From Paenibacillus thiaminolyticus (GTDB taxonomy: Bacteria; Bacillota; Bacilli; Paenibacillales; Paenibacillaceae), in contig NZ_CP041405.1 of assembly GCF_007066085.1 (NCBI RefSeq), positions 3,755,001 through 3,819,000 of the forward strand: DNA of 64,000 nucleotides, in the 5' to 3' direction. Made by a program: the position numbers and the translations under genes. The notes below the pieces were generated by a model. It searched no databases. It worked only from the letters and a program-made list of their open reading frames with translations, and was not told the DNA's origin. The first letter of the stretch is position 1, and every line of letters starts with the position of its first letter. Of this stretch, positions 28,806-38,262 are shown piece after piece.

Positions 28806-29081
28806 TCACTCCTCTACCGATTCTATCAATTGAATATATTGACCTTCCTGCTTATAGAATATCCCGCGAATCTCAACCCGCTCGGTTCGAATCAGCGTAC
28901 GGACCGCCTCCAGATCGTCAGGCTGGAACTGAATGGACAGCGCGCATCCTGCCGTTATCTGCGCCGGCGTCGGACAAGTGTCAATGTCCAAATCGAGATA
29001 CTCCATCAGCATTTCCATTCGCAGTGCATGCTGGGTAGAATCAAAGGCCAGCAGCCATTCTTCCGCTTCGATTCCATTCAT
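28806..29081 (-). CDS. DUF3343 family protein
   Basis: A 91-residue protein with the pattern 'LLAFDSTQHALRMEMLMEY' then 'CPTPAQITAGCALSIQF', matching DUF3343 (putative Se/S-carrier-like) in Firmicutes, including the Cys of the 'xxCG/A' region. Role unproven. The start is set at ATG 29081 after AAGGAAGG; a 22-codon extension is possible. It lies 4 nt upstream of the mscS-like gene. Confidence 0.7.
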   Translation of the reverse strand: MNGIEAEEWLLAFDSTQHALRMEMLMEYLDLDIDTCPTPAQITAGCALSIQFQPDDLEAVRTLIRTERVEIRGIFYKQEGQYIQLIESVEE

Positions 29082-29187
29082 AACGGCGCATCCTTCCTTA
29101 ACAGTATGATTTCCTTCTTGCGAGTATAAAACTCCTCTTTCATCCATATACTAGTTACTACTATTTCGTAGAAACGGAGGTTGCGCC

Positions 29188-29775
29188 GTGAGTTATTCTC
29201 TCTTCAATTCTCCCGCTCCAATAGATTGTCCGCCGTGCAAAGTGGATTATAACACACCGGAAGCGCTGACGACGCTGGTCCGTTCCTGCCGCGAACACTT
29301 GCGTATGCGCGCGCCTTATCAATCGCTGACGGTTGTATGCATTGGGACCGATCGTTCCACCGGAGATTGTCTTGGCCCGCTTGTCGGCACGTATCTGGGC
29401 AAGGTAGCCACTTCCCAGTACCGTGTCTTCGGGACGCTGCAGCAGCCGGTCCATGCCATGAATTTGCAGGACAAGCTGGATGAATTGCGGCAGAAGGATC
29501 CGACGACCTTCATCTTGGCCGTCGATGCTTGCCTTGGCCAGAGCAGCAGCGTTGGCGCCGTTCAGATCCAGCATGGTCCTGTCCAGCCGGGCGCAGGGGT
29601 GAACAAACAATTGCCCCCGGTCGGCGACATGCACATAACCGGCATCGTCAACGTCGGAGGCTTCATGGAATATTTCGTGCTCCAAAATACTCGGCTTCAT
29701 CTGGTCATGAGCATGGCCGAACTGATCGGAGAAGTGATTCATCAATCGATAGCAGGGATAACCCCGGTCAACTAA
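29188..29775 (+). CDS. yyaC: Spore protease YyaC
   Basis: A 195-residue protein of the YyaC family, related to the GPR-type germination protease fold. 'VVCIGTDRSTGDCLGPLVGTYL' and 'ILAVDACLG' carry the conserved acidic residues. B. subtilis yyaC is a sporulation gene near the origin. GTG 29188 follows ACGGAGG by 8 nt. Its end overlaps the end of the DUF4446 gene by 4 nt, convergently. Confidence 0.92.
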   Translation: MSYSLFNSPAPIDCPPCKVDYNTPEALTTLVRSCREHLRMRAPYQSLTVVCIGTDRSTGDCLGPLVGTYLGKVATSQYRVFGTLQQPVHAMNLQDKLDELRQKDPTTFILAVDACLGQSSSVGAVQIQHGPVQPGAGVNKQLPPVGDMHITGIVNVGGFMEYFVLQNTRLHLVMSMAELIGEVIHQSIAGITPVN

Positions 29776-30299
29776 TCTCTGTCTGCCTTCGCCGAGGCGG
29801 ATTGTCCACGGCTGAGTGCCGCCGCTTCAAGGGCTTGCTTTTCTTCTGGTGATAAGGAATACGTGGATTGGCCTTTCTCCACGGGCTTCGCGTATACATA
29901 GGAGTGATCCCGGCCATGAATGCCTGTCAGCACAATGCCGTCTTGTTCATCATTGATCCAGGCAACCGAGAAGCTCAGTTCGCTCCCATGCTCTGCAAAG
30001 GCGTTGTAACGCTGAATGCCGACATGGGACTTCATTCTGGCCGCGGCTCCCTCCAGCTCCTGAATGCGCCGTTGATGCTGCTCGATTCCGCTCCGCAACC
30101 GGTTCATGTCATCATGCATGCTGGACAGCACCAGATCGAGCTGCTCGACTCCGCTCTCCCCCATGATGGACATGTATTTCCGCCTCAGCTTACGAAGCTT
30201 CACGCCCTGAATCCATACTAATAAAAGTAACATAAGAGATAACCCTGCCGTACACAGTACGACCAGCGGTAACCATTCATTCCACAATTCATTCGTCAT
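29772..30299 (-). CDS. DUF4446 membrane protein
   Basis: A 175-residue protein: one N-terminal helix ('WLPLVVLCTAGLSLMLLLLVW'), a basic stretch, a coiled-coil region (about 60-95), and a soluble domain 'HVGIQRYNAFAEHGSELSFSVAWINDEQDGIVLTGIHGRDHSYVYAKPV', the hallmark of DUF4446 (YyaB-like position near parAB). Function unknown. Confidence 0.88.
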   Translation of the reverse strand: MTNELWNEWLPLVVLCTAGLSLMLLLLVWIQGVKLRKLRRKYMSIMGESGVEQLDLVLSSMHDDMNRLRSGIEQHQRRIQELEGAAARMKSHVGIQRYNAFAEHGSELSFSVAWINDEQDGIVLTGIHGRDHSYVYAKPVEKGQSTYSLSPEEKQALEAAALSRGQSASAKADRD

Positions 30300-30326
30300 A
30301 GGTTTCTGTTCTCTCCTGCCTCTAGC

Positions 30327-31496
30327 TTATCCGATGCATAACCAATGTAGAGCTTCCGTTACCTTTTCGATATCTGCCTCTGTCGTATTCCAACCGACAC
30401 TAATGCGCAGAGCGCCGGACTCCAACGTCCCCGCTGCCCGGTGGGCCGCAGGAGTGCAATGGTATCCCGCCCTCACCGCAATGCCGAATTCGCGATCGAG
30501 ACGATGAGCCAGGACGGAACTATCGATACGATCACTGATCAGCGATACGATTCCCGTCCGTGGCTGCCCGAGCGCAGGTCCAAGAACATGCAGGCCTGGC
30601 AGCCGTTCGATCGATTCCATCAGCTTCTGAGCCAGTTCCCACTCCTTCTTATACCTGGCCTCCACCGTCTCCTGCAGTACATATCGTACCCCTGCTTCCA
30701 ATCCGGCGATACCGATCGTATTTGGCGTCCCCGCTTCATAACAGTCCGGCCGTGTGGCAGGGTGAACCGCTTCATCGGAATAGCTTCCCGTGCCGCCTTG
30801 TACGAGTGGATGGACATCGAGATCCGGGTCAATGTATAGCCCGCCGGTTCCCTGTGGTCCAAGCAGACCTTTGTGGCCGGGAAAAGCAAGCATATCAATC
30901 CCAAGCGCCGCCACCGAGATAGGCAGCAGACCTGCCGACTGGGCAGCATCCACAAGCAGCTTCGCGCCATAATCATGCGCAATGTCCGCAATCTCCCCTA
31001 CCGGCTGAATGGAACCGAACAGATTGGAGCTATGATTGCAGATGACGAGCCGGGTATGAGGCTTCATGGCCTGCCGAATCTGATGAAGATCAACCGTTCC
31101 GGATGCATCCGCTTCGACATAAGTGACCTGAACCCGATGATGGCGCATCAGCCAGTCCAGCGGACGAGTAACCGAGTTATGTTCCACACCGGTTGCTACA
31201 ACATGATCCCCTGGCCGGACGTAGCCATGAATGGCGGTGTTCAACGCCATCGTCGTGTTGGCCATCCAGGCAATATCTACCGGGTTAGCCACCTGGAACA
31301 GCTTAGCCACCGCTATTCTCGCATGAAGAATGCGCCTGCCTGCCTTCACGGACATCCGATGCCCGCCTCTTCCCGGATTGCCTCCTTCTTCCAGCACCGA
31401 CCGCTGCATCGCTTCCATGACGCATGCTGGCTTGGGCCACGAGGTGGCTGCATGATCCATATAAATGATTGGAGGCGCATCCTCTCTTCCGCGCAT
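30327..31496 (-). CDS. Class V aminotransferase / cysteine desulfurase-like
   Basis: A 389-residue PLP enzyme of the NifS/SufS superfamily. The cofactor lysine is in 'DMLAFPGHKGLLGPQGTGGLY'. A Cys in the C-terminal loop ('GYHCTPAAHR') lies in the place of the active-site Cys of desulfurases, which supports sulfur release from cysteine; the exact substrate is inferred. ATG 31496 lies 5 nt after GAGGTGG, better placed than an ATG three codons upstream. It is downstream of parB with a terminator between, so it has its own promoter. Confidence 0.88.
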   Translation of the reverse strand: MRGREDAPPIIYMDHAATSWPKPACVMEAMQRSVLEEGGNPGRGGHRMSVKAGRRILHARIAVAKLFQVANPVDIAWMANTTMALNTAIHGYVRPGDHVVATGVEHNSVTRPLDWLMRHHRVQVTYVEADASGTVDLHQIRQAMKPHTRLVICNHSSNLFGSIQPVGEIADIAHDYGAKLLVDAAQSAGLLPISVAALGIDMLAFPGHKGLLGPQGTGGLYIDPDLDVHPLVQGGTGSYSDEAVHPATRPDCYEAGTPNTIGIAGLEAGVRYVLQETVEARYKKEWELAQKLMESIERLPGLHVLGPALGQPRTGIVSLISDRIDSSVLAHRLDREFGIAVRAGYHCTPAAHRAAGTLESGALRISVGWNTTEADIEKVTEALHWLCIG

Positions 31497-31639
31497 CTCA
31501 TCCACCTCATTCTACCTATAACTTTACCTGATCCCGGCATGGCCAAATAGAACATTTTTGTAACCTTTTCTATCCCAATATCTCCCTGGAAATCAACCAT
31601 TTCAAGTCGGAATCTATCAGGCAAAACCTTGTCTCAAAA

Positions 31640-31710
31640 AGAAAAAAACTGGCATTCTTAGTTTAATCCTTTGGGCAAAGGATGACAACCAAGTGGCCAG
31701 CTTTTTGCAA
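31640..31710 (-). terminator. parB terminator
   Basis: Minus-strand arms aaaagctggc and gccagttttttt enclose an inner hairpin (atcctttgcccaaaggat). It follows the parB stop codon directly. Confidence 0.75.
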
Positions 31711-31716
31711 AAATTA

Positions 31717-32571
31717 TTATTTGGAAGAAACGGTCTGCAGCAATTCCAGCAATCGTTCTAAATCCTGCTTGCTGAAATACGCAATCTCAATTTTTCCTTT
31801 GTCTTTATTTTGCTTAATCCGGACCGTGGTGCGGAATTGTTCGCGCAGGTTCTCCTCTACTTCATGCAGATATGGATCATGGCGAACAGCCTTCGGTTTG
31901 TCTGCGGGTTTATTTTTCTGATGAAGCTGCTGTATCGCTTCTTCCAGTTGTCTGACGCTCCAGCCTTGATCAATCGTCGACTTCGCAAGCTGCTTCACTT
32001 TCGTCGTATCTTTTACGCCTACGATAGCGCGTGCATGTCCCATCGATAGTGTTCCACGTGAAACATATTCCTTTACTTCTTCCGGAAGCTGAAGCAATCT
32101 TAGGAAATTAGCAATATGCGAGCGTGATTTGCCCACCTTTACAGACAGCTCCTCCTGCGTAAGCGAGAATTGATCCATCAGACCTTGGTAGGCGAGCGCA
32201 AGCTCGATTGCATTCAGATTTTCCCGCTGCAGGTTCTCAATGAGAGCAATTTCCATCACTTGCTGATCGGAAAAGCTTCGTATCACCGCCGGTATCGTTG
32301 ACAACCCGAGCAATTGCGAAGCCCGGTAACGCCGCTCCCCTGCAATGATTTCGTAGCCTTTGACGACGCTTCGAACAATAATCGGTTGAATGACACCATG
32401 CTGCTTAATCGACTCGGCCAACTCCTGAATCGACTGTTCATCGAAGTTTTTGCGCGGCTGATAAGGATTTGGGCGCAATTGCTGCAAGGAGACTTCCGTA
32501 ACCTTATCATCATCGTTCACGGATAAGGAAGGAATGAGCGCATCCAAGCCACGTCCTAAACGCTTACTCAT
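31717..32571 (-). CDS. parB: ParB/Spo0J chromosome partition protein
   Basis: A 284-residue CTPase clamp that loads on parS, spreads and recruits SMC for origin segregation. The ParB N-terminal domain has box II 'GERRYRASQLL' and 'IENLQRENLN'. The central helix-turn-helix is 'SVKVGKSRSHIANFLRLLQLP', and a C-terminal dimerisation domain closes it. It overlaps parA by 8 nt. A perfect parS lies within the gene at 32050-32065. Confidence 0.96.
   Translation of the reverse strand: MSKRLGRGLDALIPSLSVNDDDKVTEVSLQQLRPNPYQPRKNFDEQSIQELAESIKQHGVIQPIIVRSVVKGYEIIAGERRYRASQLLGLSTIPAVIRSFSDQQVMEIALIENLQRENLNAIELALAYQGLMDQFSLTQEELSVKVGKSRSHIANFLRLLQLPEEVKEYVSRGTLSMGHARAIVGVKDTTKVKQLAKSTIDQGWSVRQLEEAIQQLHQKNKPADKPKAVRHDPYLHEVEENLREQFRTTVRIKQNKDKGKIEIAYFSKQDLERLLELLQTVSSK
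32050..32065. promoter_or_regulatory. parS site inside parB
   Basis: TGTTCCACGTGAAACA, an exact match to the Bacillus parS consensus TGTTNCACGTGAAACA. B. subtilis spo0J also carries a parS within its own coding region. Confidence 0.95.
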
Positions 32572-33325
32572 ATGAAATCACTTCCTTCGCAAGTTCCAAA
32601 TATACCTCGGCGCCTTTCGATTTCGAATCATAGGTCATAATCGACTGTCCATGCGACGGCGCTTCGCTCAAACGGATATTCCGAGGAATGATCGTTTGAT
32701 ACACCTTTTGCTGGAAATACTTCTTCACCTCTTCGATGACTTGAATGCCCAGATTCGTACGAGCATCCAGCATCGTCAACAGCACGCCCTCAATTTGCAA
32801 GGATGTATTGAGGTGTTTTTGCACCAGTCTTACTGTATTGAGCAGTTGGCTCAAGCCTTCTAAGGCATAGTACTCGCATTGAATCGGAATAATGACGGAA
32901 TGAGAAGCCGTCAGCGAATTAATCGTCAAAATCCCTAAGGACGGCGGACAATCAATCAATATATAATCATACAAATGGGCCACAAGCTGCAATGACTTCT
33001 TCAGCCGGACTTCCCGTGAAATCGTCGGCACCAGTTCAATCTCGGCACCTGCCAATTGAATCGTAGCCGGTATAATATGCAAGCCTTCGACCATCGTAGG
33101 AACGATCGCATCTTTGGGATGGACGTCATTAATGATGACATCATAAATGCAGTTGGCTACATCCGCTTTATTAATCCCTACTCCGCTTGTCGTATTGCCC
33201 TGCGGATCGATATCTACCAGTAATACCCGCTTACCTAGCAACGCCAAACCCGCACCCAAATTCACCGTCGTCGTGGTCTTCCCGACGCCGCCTTTCTGGT
33301 TGGTAATGGCAATGACCTTAGCCAT
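32564..33325 (-). CDS. parA: ParA/Soj chromosome partition ATPase
   Basis: A 253-residue MinD/ParA ATPase with the deviant Walker A 'NQKGGVGKTTTTVNLGAGLA', Walker A' 'DIDPQGNTT' and Walker B 'YILIDCPPSLG'. With ParB it separates new origins; in Bacillus, Soj also acts on DnaA to control initiation. Second gene of noc-parA-parB. Confidence 0.97.
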   Translation of the reverse strand: MAKVIAITNQKGGVGKTTTTVNLGAGLALLGKRVLLVDIDPQGNTTSGVGINKADVANCIYDVIINDVHPKDAIVPTMVEGLHIIPATIQLAGAEIELVPTISREVRLKKSLQLVAHLYDYILIDCPPSLGILTINSLTASHSVIIPIQCEYYALEGLSQLLNTVRLVQKHLNTSLQIEGVLLTMLDARTNLGIQVIEEVKKYFQQKVYQTIIPRNIRLSEAPSHGQSIMTYDSKSKGAEVYLELAKEVISYE

Positions 33326-33397
33326 TCCTCTTCACCTCAATGTTGATTCTTTCTGCCTTCTCCAGCTGCATCGAGACTTCAATTGCTTTCCTATGCA

Positions 33398-33430
33398 ATA
33401 AAAAGAGCGGCGTCTTGGCTGCCGCCCTAA
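33398..33430 (-). terminator. Terminator after noc
   Basis: Minus-strand hairpin gcggcagccaagacgccgc is followed by tcttttta, between noc and parA. It may be partly read through. Confidence 0.65.
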
Positions 33431-33519
33431 CGTTCCGCCATGCGAACAACACCAACGTCTTCATCCGATTGTAAGCAATGGTAGACATGCAGCACATGAT
33501 TGGACTTCAAGACGTGATT

Positions 33520-34335
33520 TTATCGTTTCGGAATTTTAATCACAATTTCGTAATGATCCTCATGATCCTTCTCATCCGTTTTAATCTTCAGGCCGGATCC
33601 GGATACCATATCAATCGACTGGCGAATCGTGTTCAAGGCCAAGCGCACATCTTTCGTGAACGAAATACGTTTCGTCTTTTTGGCCTTATTGACTTCTTTA
33701 TAGAAAGCGACTCTCGCTTCCGTCTGCTTCACATTTAGTTCTTTCGTAATGATCTCATTCAAGAGCTTGAGCTGCCATTCTTCCGAATCAAGACTCAACA
33801 GTGCCCGGGCATGACGTTCCGTCAACTTGCGTTCCATCAGAGCTCTCTTGACTGCTTCAGGAAGTTGAAGCAACCGAATTTTGTTGGCTATCGTCGATTG
33901 GCTCTTGCCTAATCGCTGCGCCAGGCTTTCTTGTGTCAGATCATGGAGATCGATCAGCTTCTGGTAAGCAACCGCTTCCTCAATTGCGGTCAACCCTTCT
34001 CGCTGCAAATTCTCAATCAGGGCGATGGACGCCGCTTGGGAATCGTTAATCTCTCGAATGATCCCCGGGATGGTGTCCATACCCAGCTTCTTCACTGCTC
34101 GCCAACGCCGTTCCCCGGCAATAATCTCGTACTTGCCGTTACGCTGCCGAACCACGATCGGCTGAATCACACCATGGGTCTTGATCGTCTGACACAATTC
34201 ATCAATTCGTTCATCATCAAAAATGGTACGCGGCTGATAAGGGCTGGTGACAATCTCGTTCACCGGAAGCTGTTTGACCTCATCCAGCGCTCCCCGCTCT
34301 GCAAAACCGAATAACCGAGACAGTTGTTCTTTCAT
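33520..34335 (-). CDS. noc: Nucleoid occlusion protein Noc
   Basis: A 271-residue ParB paralog that binds DNA around the chromosome and blocks FtsZ assembly over the nucleoid. '[11 protein letters not shown]' is the membrane-targeting amphipathic start typical of Noc. Box II '[12 protein letters not shown]', '[10 protein letters not shown]' and the helix-turn-helix '[21 protein letters not shown]' follow. ATG 34335 is chosen because the upstream GTG forms part of the AGGTGG ribosome binding site. No perfect Noc site (atttcccgggaaat) was found nearby. Confidence 0.95.
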   Translation of the reverse strand: MKEQLSRLFGFAERGALDEVKQLPVNEIVTSPYQPRTIFDDERIDELCQTIKTHGVIQPIVVRQRNGKYEIIAGERRWRAVKKLGMDTIPGIIREINDSQAASIALIENLQREGLTAIEEAVAYQKLIDLHDLTQESLAQRLGKSQSTIANKIRLLQLPEAVKRALMERKLTERHARALLSLDSEEWQLKLLNEIITKELNVKQTEARVAFYKEVNKAKKTKRISFTKDVRLALNTIRQSIDMVSGSGLKIKTDEKDHEDHYEIVIKIPKR

Positions 34336-34551
34336 ATCCGATAATACCACCTAACTTCAAAATAATGCCAGACACTTGAAGAAGCGGCAGTTGCTCTGCT
34401 CCATCGGATTGTATAATCCGTAATCCATACCTACATGAAAAGCCTACCCGTGCTATATCCATGCTGATGCATGTCTACAGCTATCCTCTATCCTATCTAT
34501 TCTCCAAGCAGGCACCTATTTCCTGCAAGTAGAGAACATAAACGAAAAATT

Positions 34552-34567
34552 TGTTCCACGTGGAACA
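34552..34567. promoter_or_regulatory. parS-like palindrome upstream of noc
   Basis: TGTTCCACGTGGAACA, a perfect 16-bp palindrome differing from the parS in parB at one base. The flanking ttt/aaa extend the symmetry. It is probably a ParB site (possibly also read by Noc) in the noc promoter region. Confidence 0.7.
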
Positions 34568-34576
34568 AATCACCAA

Positions 34577-34649
34577 TTCCATTGGCACCCATTTCTGCTC
34601 TACTTTACATGATACCATGATGTTCCTGCGTTTCATAGATATTCTCGGA
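34577..34649. repeat. 73-bp direct repeat, copy A
   Basis: Matches 38330-38402 in the same orientation with four mismatches. Copy A lies in the noc upstream region; copy B lies next to the right end of the IS element. Confidence 0.85.
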
Positions 34650-34742
34650 GCTGAACGGAATCATAAATAACAGATTTCAAACAAAGATAGTTGGACTATC
34701 AAATAGAAGTAATTGCTTACTGAATTTGGGATAGTCCAGGAT

Positions 34743-34783
34743 GAAAAAAGCGATCCCCAGCACTAACCCACTGAGAATCGCTT
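34743..34783 (-). terminator. Terminator of the ECF sigma operon
   Basis: Minus-strand arms aagcgat and atcgctt are followed by ttttttc, just after the anti-sigma gene. Confidence 0.8.
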
Positions 34784-34789
34784 CCGCTT

Positions 34790-35749
34790 TTATCGTTTTT
34801 CAACAAACACTTTAAACGCCATTCCGTAATCTTTCTGGAACTTCGGTCCGTATTTATCACTCATTATTGCTGCAAGATGATTAGCTTCCGCTTCATCCGC
34901 CAAGGAGCCAAGCTCAATGTAAAATTGATCGCCGTTCTCCTTCAGCATGCGTATGCCGTTCTCTTCGTACAGTCCTTCTTCCACAATGCCAAGCTTCTCA
35001 CCGTTCGTGTAGGTTTCGGTTCTTACCGAGTAGAGCGTCTTCTCTTCCGCCTCTTTATCTTCGGACAGCGTCAGTACGATATGCCCTGGATCGGTATATT
35101 CCTGCACCTCATATTTCACCGGTTTACGGAACTCCAGTACAAAGCGATAAGAGGAGTCGTCCAGCGTAATAAGCTGGTAAGCATCGGCTACCAAATCACT
35201 CTTTTTCAGTTCGTCAAAGCTTTGCTCATCAAGATAGCGGACACCGTTAACTGTAAAGGTCAATGTATAAGGCTTCTCTTTGTAGGAAATCTGATAATTT
35301 GGCGCTACCGGCTGAACAGCCTCCCCTTCACCGCCGTCGCCTTGCACGAAGCTGAATGCAATTTGCTCATGCTCCTTTTCTTTTTTCAGCACGACTGGCT
35401 GCATCTTGCTTCCGTCCGTAATTGCGCCGCCGCCAGCCTGTCCATCGTTAAATTGCAATATCTTCACTAGCTTCCCTACTACCGGCCAATGCGATGCCGC
35501 TGCGGCAAAGCCCGGCAGCGTATTAACCGCAGCAGTAAATAAAATGACAACCGCTGCCGCTCCAGCAAGCCCCTTCAAGAACCATTTTCCAGATCTTTTA
35601 TTCATTTGTTGCTCTCCTCCTTTATGTTCCTTCAAATGTTGATTGGCCCGTTCCATAGCCGACCGTATAACGGTGTCCAACTCAGCCGGAATTTCCGTTT
35701 TTTCATACTCCTGCCGAAGATTATTCAATCGATTATTCAAGTCCCTCAA
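34790..35749 (-). CDS. Anti-sigma factor-like DUF4179 membrane protein
   Basis: A 319-residue bitopic protein: about 55 cytoplasmic residues, one helix (about 59-80, 'GLAGAAAVVILFTAAVNTLPGF') and an extracytoplasmic domain. The helix followed by 'PGFAAAASHWPVVGKLVKIL' is typical of DUF4179/DUF4367-type anti-sigma partners. It overlaps the sigma gene by 17 nt, so it probably binds and silences that sigma factor. The TTG at 35749 abuts GGAGGAGG; a TTG three codons later is an alternative start. Confidence 0.75.
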   Translation of the reverse strand: MRDLNNRLNNLRQEYEKTEIPAELDTVIRSAMERANQHLKEHKGGEQQMNKRSGKWFLKGLAGAAAVVILFTAAVNTLPGFAAAASHWPVVGKLVKILQFNDGQAGGGAITDGSKMQPVVLKKEKEHEQIAFSFVQGDGGEGEAVQPVAPNYQISYKEKPYTLTFTVNGVRYLDEQSFDELKKSDLVADAYQLITLDDSSYRFVLEFRKPVKYEVQEYTDPGHIVLTLSEDKEAEEKTLYSVRTETYTNGEKLGIVEEGLYEENGIRMLKENGDQFYIELGSLADEAEANHLAAIMSDKYGPKFQKDYGMAFKVFVEKR

Positions 35750-36254
35750 CCTCCTCCAAATCGATTTTCAGTTTTTCCAGTCCCCGATAAAGCCTTGACT
35801 TCACTGTACTGAGAGGCAGTTCCAAAATTTCTGCGACATCCTCCAACGTCATATCCTCGAAAAACTTCAAAATAATAACCTTTTTATACTTTGGATCTAA
35901 TCTCTCTATTGCTTGCCTGACATCAAACATCTCTTCGCGATTCGATTCTGGCGGATTAACCATCGCATCAAGAACACCATCCTCCATCGCTACAACCCGT
36001 TTCGACTTTCGCAGCGCATCATGGGCGCAGTTAATGGCAATCCGAAATAACCAGGTTTTAAGAAATTGCGGTTGTCTCAGTTGGCCGACTGAAATTATCG
36101 CCTTATAGACCGTTTCCTGAACGATGTCCAATGCCTCCTCACGGTTTCTGACAAAGCTGAAGGCCAATCGGTACAGCCTTTCCTTGTTTTCTTCTATAAG
36201 CGTATATAGTTCGTGGCTCCCCTCAACGGAATGATTCGGGACACGCGCGCGCAT
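35733..36254 (-). CDS. ECF-type sigma-70 factor
   Basis: A 173-residue sigma factor with only regions 2 and 4. Region 2 has 'RLAFSFVRNREEALDIVQETVYKAI' and 'FLKTWLFRIAINCAHDALR'. Region 4 has 'LDPKYKKVIILKFFEDMTLEDVAEILELPLSTVKSRLYRGLEKLK', a clear helix-turn-helix. It would direct RNA polymerase to a small regulon when released by the downstream anti-sigma protein. ATG 36254 lies 8 nt after GGAGGAG. An ECF-type promoter lies just upstream. Confidence 0.9.
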   Translation of the reverse strand: MRARVPNHSVEGSHELYTLIEENKERLYRLAFSFVRNREEALDIVQETVYKAIISVGQLRQPQFLKTWLFRIAINCAHDALRKSKRVVAMEDGVLDAMVNPPESNREEMFDVRQAIERLDPKYKKVIILKFFEDMTLEDVAEILELPLSTVKSRLYRGLEKLKIDLEEVEGLE

Positions 36255-36302
36255 ATTGTCCTCTCCTCCTAAACAAAAGCTGCAATTGTTTGTTGTGCAA
36301 AT

Positions 36303-36331
36303 TAGACAAGCCAACGGTTCAAAATGTTTCA
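36303..36331 (-). promoter_or_regulatory. ECF-type promoter of the sigma operon
   Basis: On the minus strand, TGAAAC (36326-36331), a 17-nt spacer and TGTCTA (36303-36308) resemble SigM/SigW/SigX promoters (TGAAAC...CGTC), about 50 nt upstream of the sigma start. This suggests autoregulation. Confidence 0.5.
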
Positions 36332-36475
36332 TGTTGTCGAAAAAAGAATTTTTGCTTCCTTTGAGCGAAATATCATATCGTTCGCTATAACGCGGTCAAC
36401 CCCAGCAGCTCGCACTGCTAGGGTAATTTGACTACTATGATCCTTTCTACTGCCTGCAAAGATCAGCCTTTATTT

Positions 36476-36614
36476 TCTGACAAAGTTCCCCGAATGGCAA
36501 GCTGAACTGCATGTTGCCATTAAAAATGTAATTGTCGAATCCGGGGAAGCCACTCGGAAATTTAGAGCTTACAAAGACGAAACGGAAGATCTATTTGGCG
36601 ATGTAATGAGTTGA
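36476..36614 (+). pseudogene. Relic of the gene downstream of an AbrB/MazE-type gene
   Basis: The decayed frame reads WQAELHVAIKNVIVESGEA and on to ETEDLFGDVMS-stop. It matches 44284-44413 (QAKLHIAIENGIAEYGEA...) at both the DNA and protein level. The start is lost through a frameshift near 36491. It lies just left of the IS element. Probably a toxin-antitoxin-like partner gene, but the family is not certain. Confidence 0.55.
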
Positions 36615-36816
36615 GACGTTTGCTTAAAAGGTAAACATACGACAAAAGGAGCCGGCAAATACCCAATGTCATTAAGATAAGGCGTGGAAACCATAATCAA
36701 GCACAAGAGCAGGTTATCGAAAAGATAGCCCGCTCTTTTTTTGAAAGAAAATCAAGACTTAACAGGTAGATGGATATGTGTGGCGAAGACCCTTGAAACA
36801 CGAGGAGGCCACGTCC

Positions 36817-38140
36817 ATGAATGAGTATGCGAATTCGCTAAAAAAAACGCTGACATCCCTCATACGAGAAATGGCAGCCGCACCAGCTCCTTATGTCAAA
36901 AACCCTGAAAAAGATTTTACCCGAAAGAAAAAGCTGCCCTTTGAAACGGTGATGCAACTCCTGATCTCCATGGGGGGCAACAGCATATATAAGGAACTTT
37001 TGGAATCACAAGGCTATGACGTAAACACCGCAACCACTTCCGCTTTTGTCCAACAGAGGAATAAAGTCCTGCCGTCTGCTGTGGAATTCTTGTTTCACGC
37101 ATTTACGCAATCGTATATGGACATCAAGGACTACCGAGAGTATCGGCTACTTGCCGTTGACGGTTCGGATTTGCATATCGCAACTGACTCTACGGACACG
37201 GACACCTATTTTCAAAGTCAACCGAACACGAAAGGCTATAACCTTCTGCATTTGAACGCTGCCTATGACTTGTGCAACAGACTGTACGTGGATGCCATTG
37301 TTCAGCCACGAAGGTTGTGCAACGAGGGAAGGGCGCTGGCTGCTATGGTTCACCGTTCTCCAATCAAGGGCAAAACCATTGTGATTGCCGATAGAGGTTA
37401 TGAAAGTTACAACAATTTCGCGCATCTTGAACGCAAAGGGTGGAACTATGTCATACGGGTAAAGGATTTGGATTCCAATGGTATTCTTTCGGGCTTGCGT
37501 TTGCCCTCTAGCGGAGAGTTTGATAGGAACGTTCATCTGACACTCACCAAAAAACAAACCAAAGAGGTCAAGGCTAATCCCGAGATTTACAAGTTCGTTC
37601 CTTCCACGTCTACCTTTGATTTTTTGGATTTGCATGAGAACTTGTTTTACCCGATTTCCTTTCGGGTGGTTCGTTTCGTCCTGCCGAGTGGCGCTTTTGA
37701 GACCGTCATTACGAATCTTACCGCCACGGATTTCCCACCGGGTGAAATCATGTCAATGTATAACATGCGATGGGGCATTGAAACCTCATTCCGGGCATTA
37801 AAGTACACTGTCGGTCTGACGAATTTTCATGCAAAGAAACGAGAGTCCATCACCCAGGAGATATTCGCAAGAATGATCCTGTACAATTTCGCTGAAATGA
37901 TGACCTCGCACGTCGTCATTTCCCAAATGGAGAAACGGCACCCCCTATCAAGTTAACTTCACGGTTGCCGTTCACGTGTGTAGACACTTCCTGCGCTCAA
38001 GGGACGATGAACCCCCGCCTGATGTTGAAGCGCTGATTCGCAAAAACATTTTGCCGATTCGACCCATTCGCCCAGGGCAGCAGAATACGCGCAAAATACG
38101 CTACAAATCAGTGGTTAGCTTCGTCTATAGAGTAGCATAA
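36817..38140 (+). pseudogene. IS4-family DDE transposase, frameshifted
   Basis: The first frame runs 380 codons from ATG 36817 (GAGGAGG 8 nt upstream) to a stop at 37954. The DDE residues are visible: D in 'LLAVDGSDLH', D in 'IVIADRGYESY', and E in 'MRWGIETSFRALKY' (the YREK-like motif). After the run of five C at 37941-37945 the frame breaks. In the next frame the protein continues YQVNFTVAVHVCRHFL... to TAA 38138-38140. One extra C would explain this: either a disabling mutation, a programmed slip or a sequencing error. The intact protein would be about 440 residues. Confidence 0.85.
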
Positions 38141-38228
38141 TTTGTTTCATATGAACATTTTTTTAAGCGGATCTTCCCTCCGCTTTGTTCGCCGTGCACT
38201 TTTTTCCTTGCTTGTATAAAAAAAGAAA

Positions 38229-38262
38229 CGGCACAGGGTCTTTCCCATGCCGTTTTAGATTC
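38229..38262 (+). terminator. Hairpin near the right IS end
   Basis: The arms aaacggca and tgccgttt are followed by tag, with T-rich context and A7 before them. It probably blocks read-through into or out of the IS. Confidence 0.6.
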
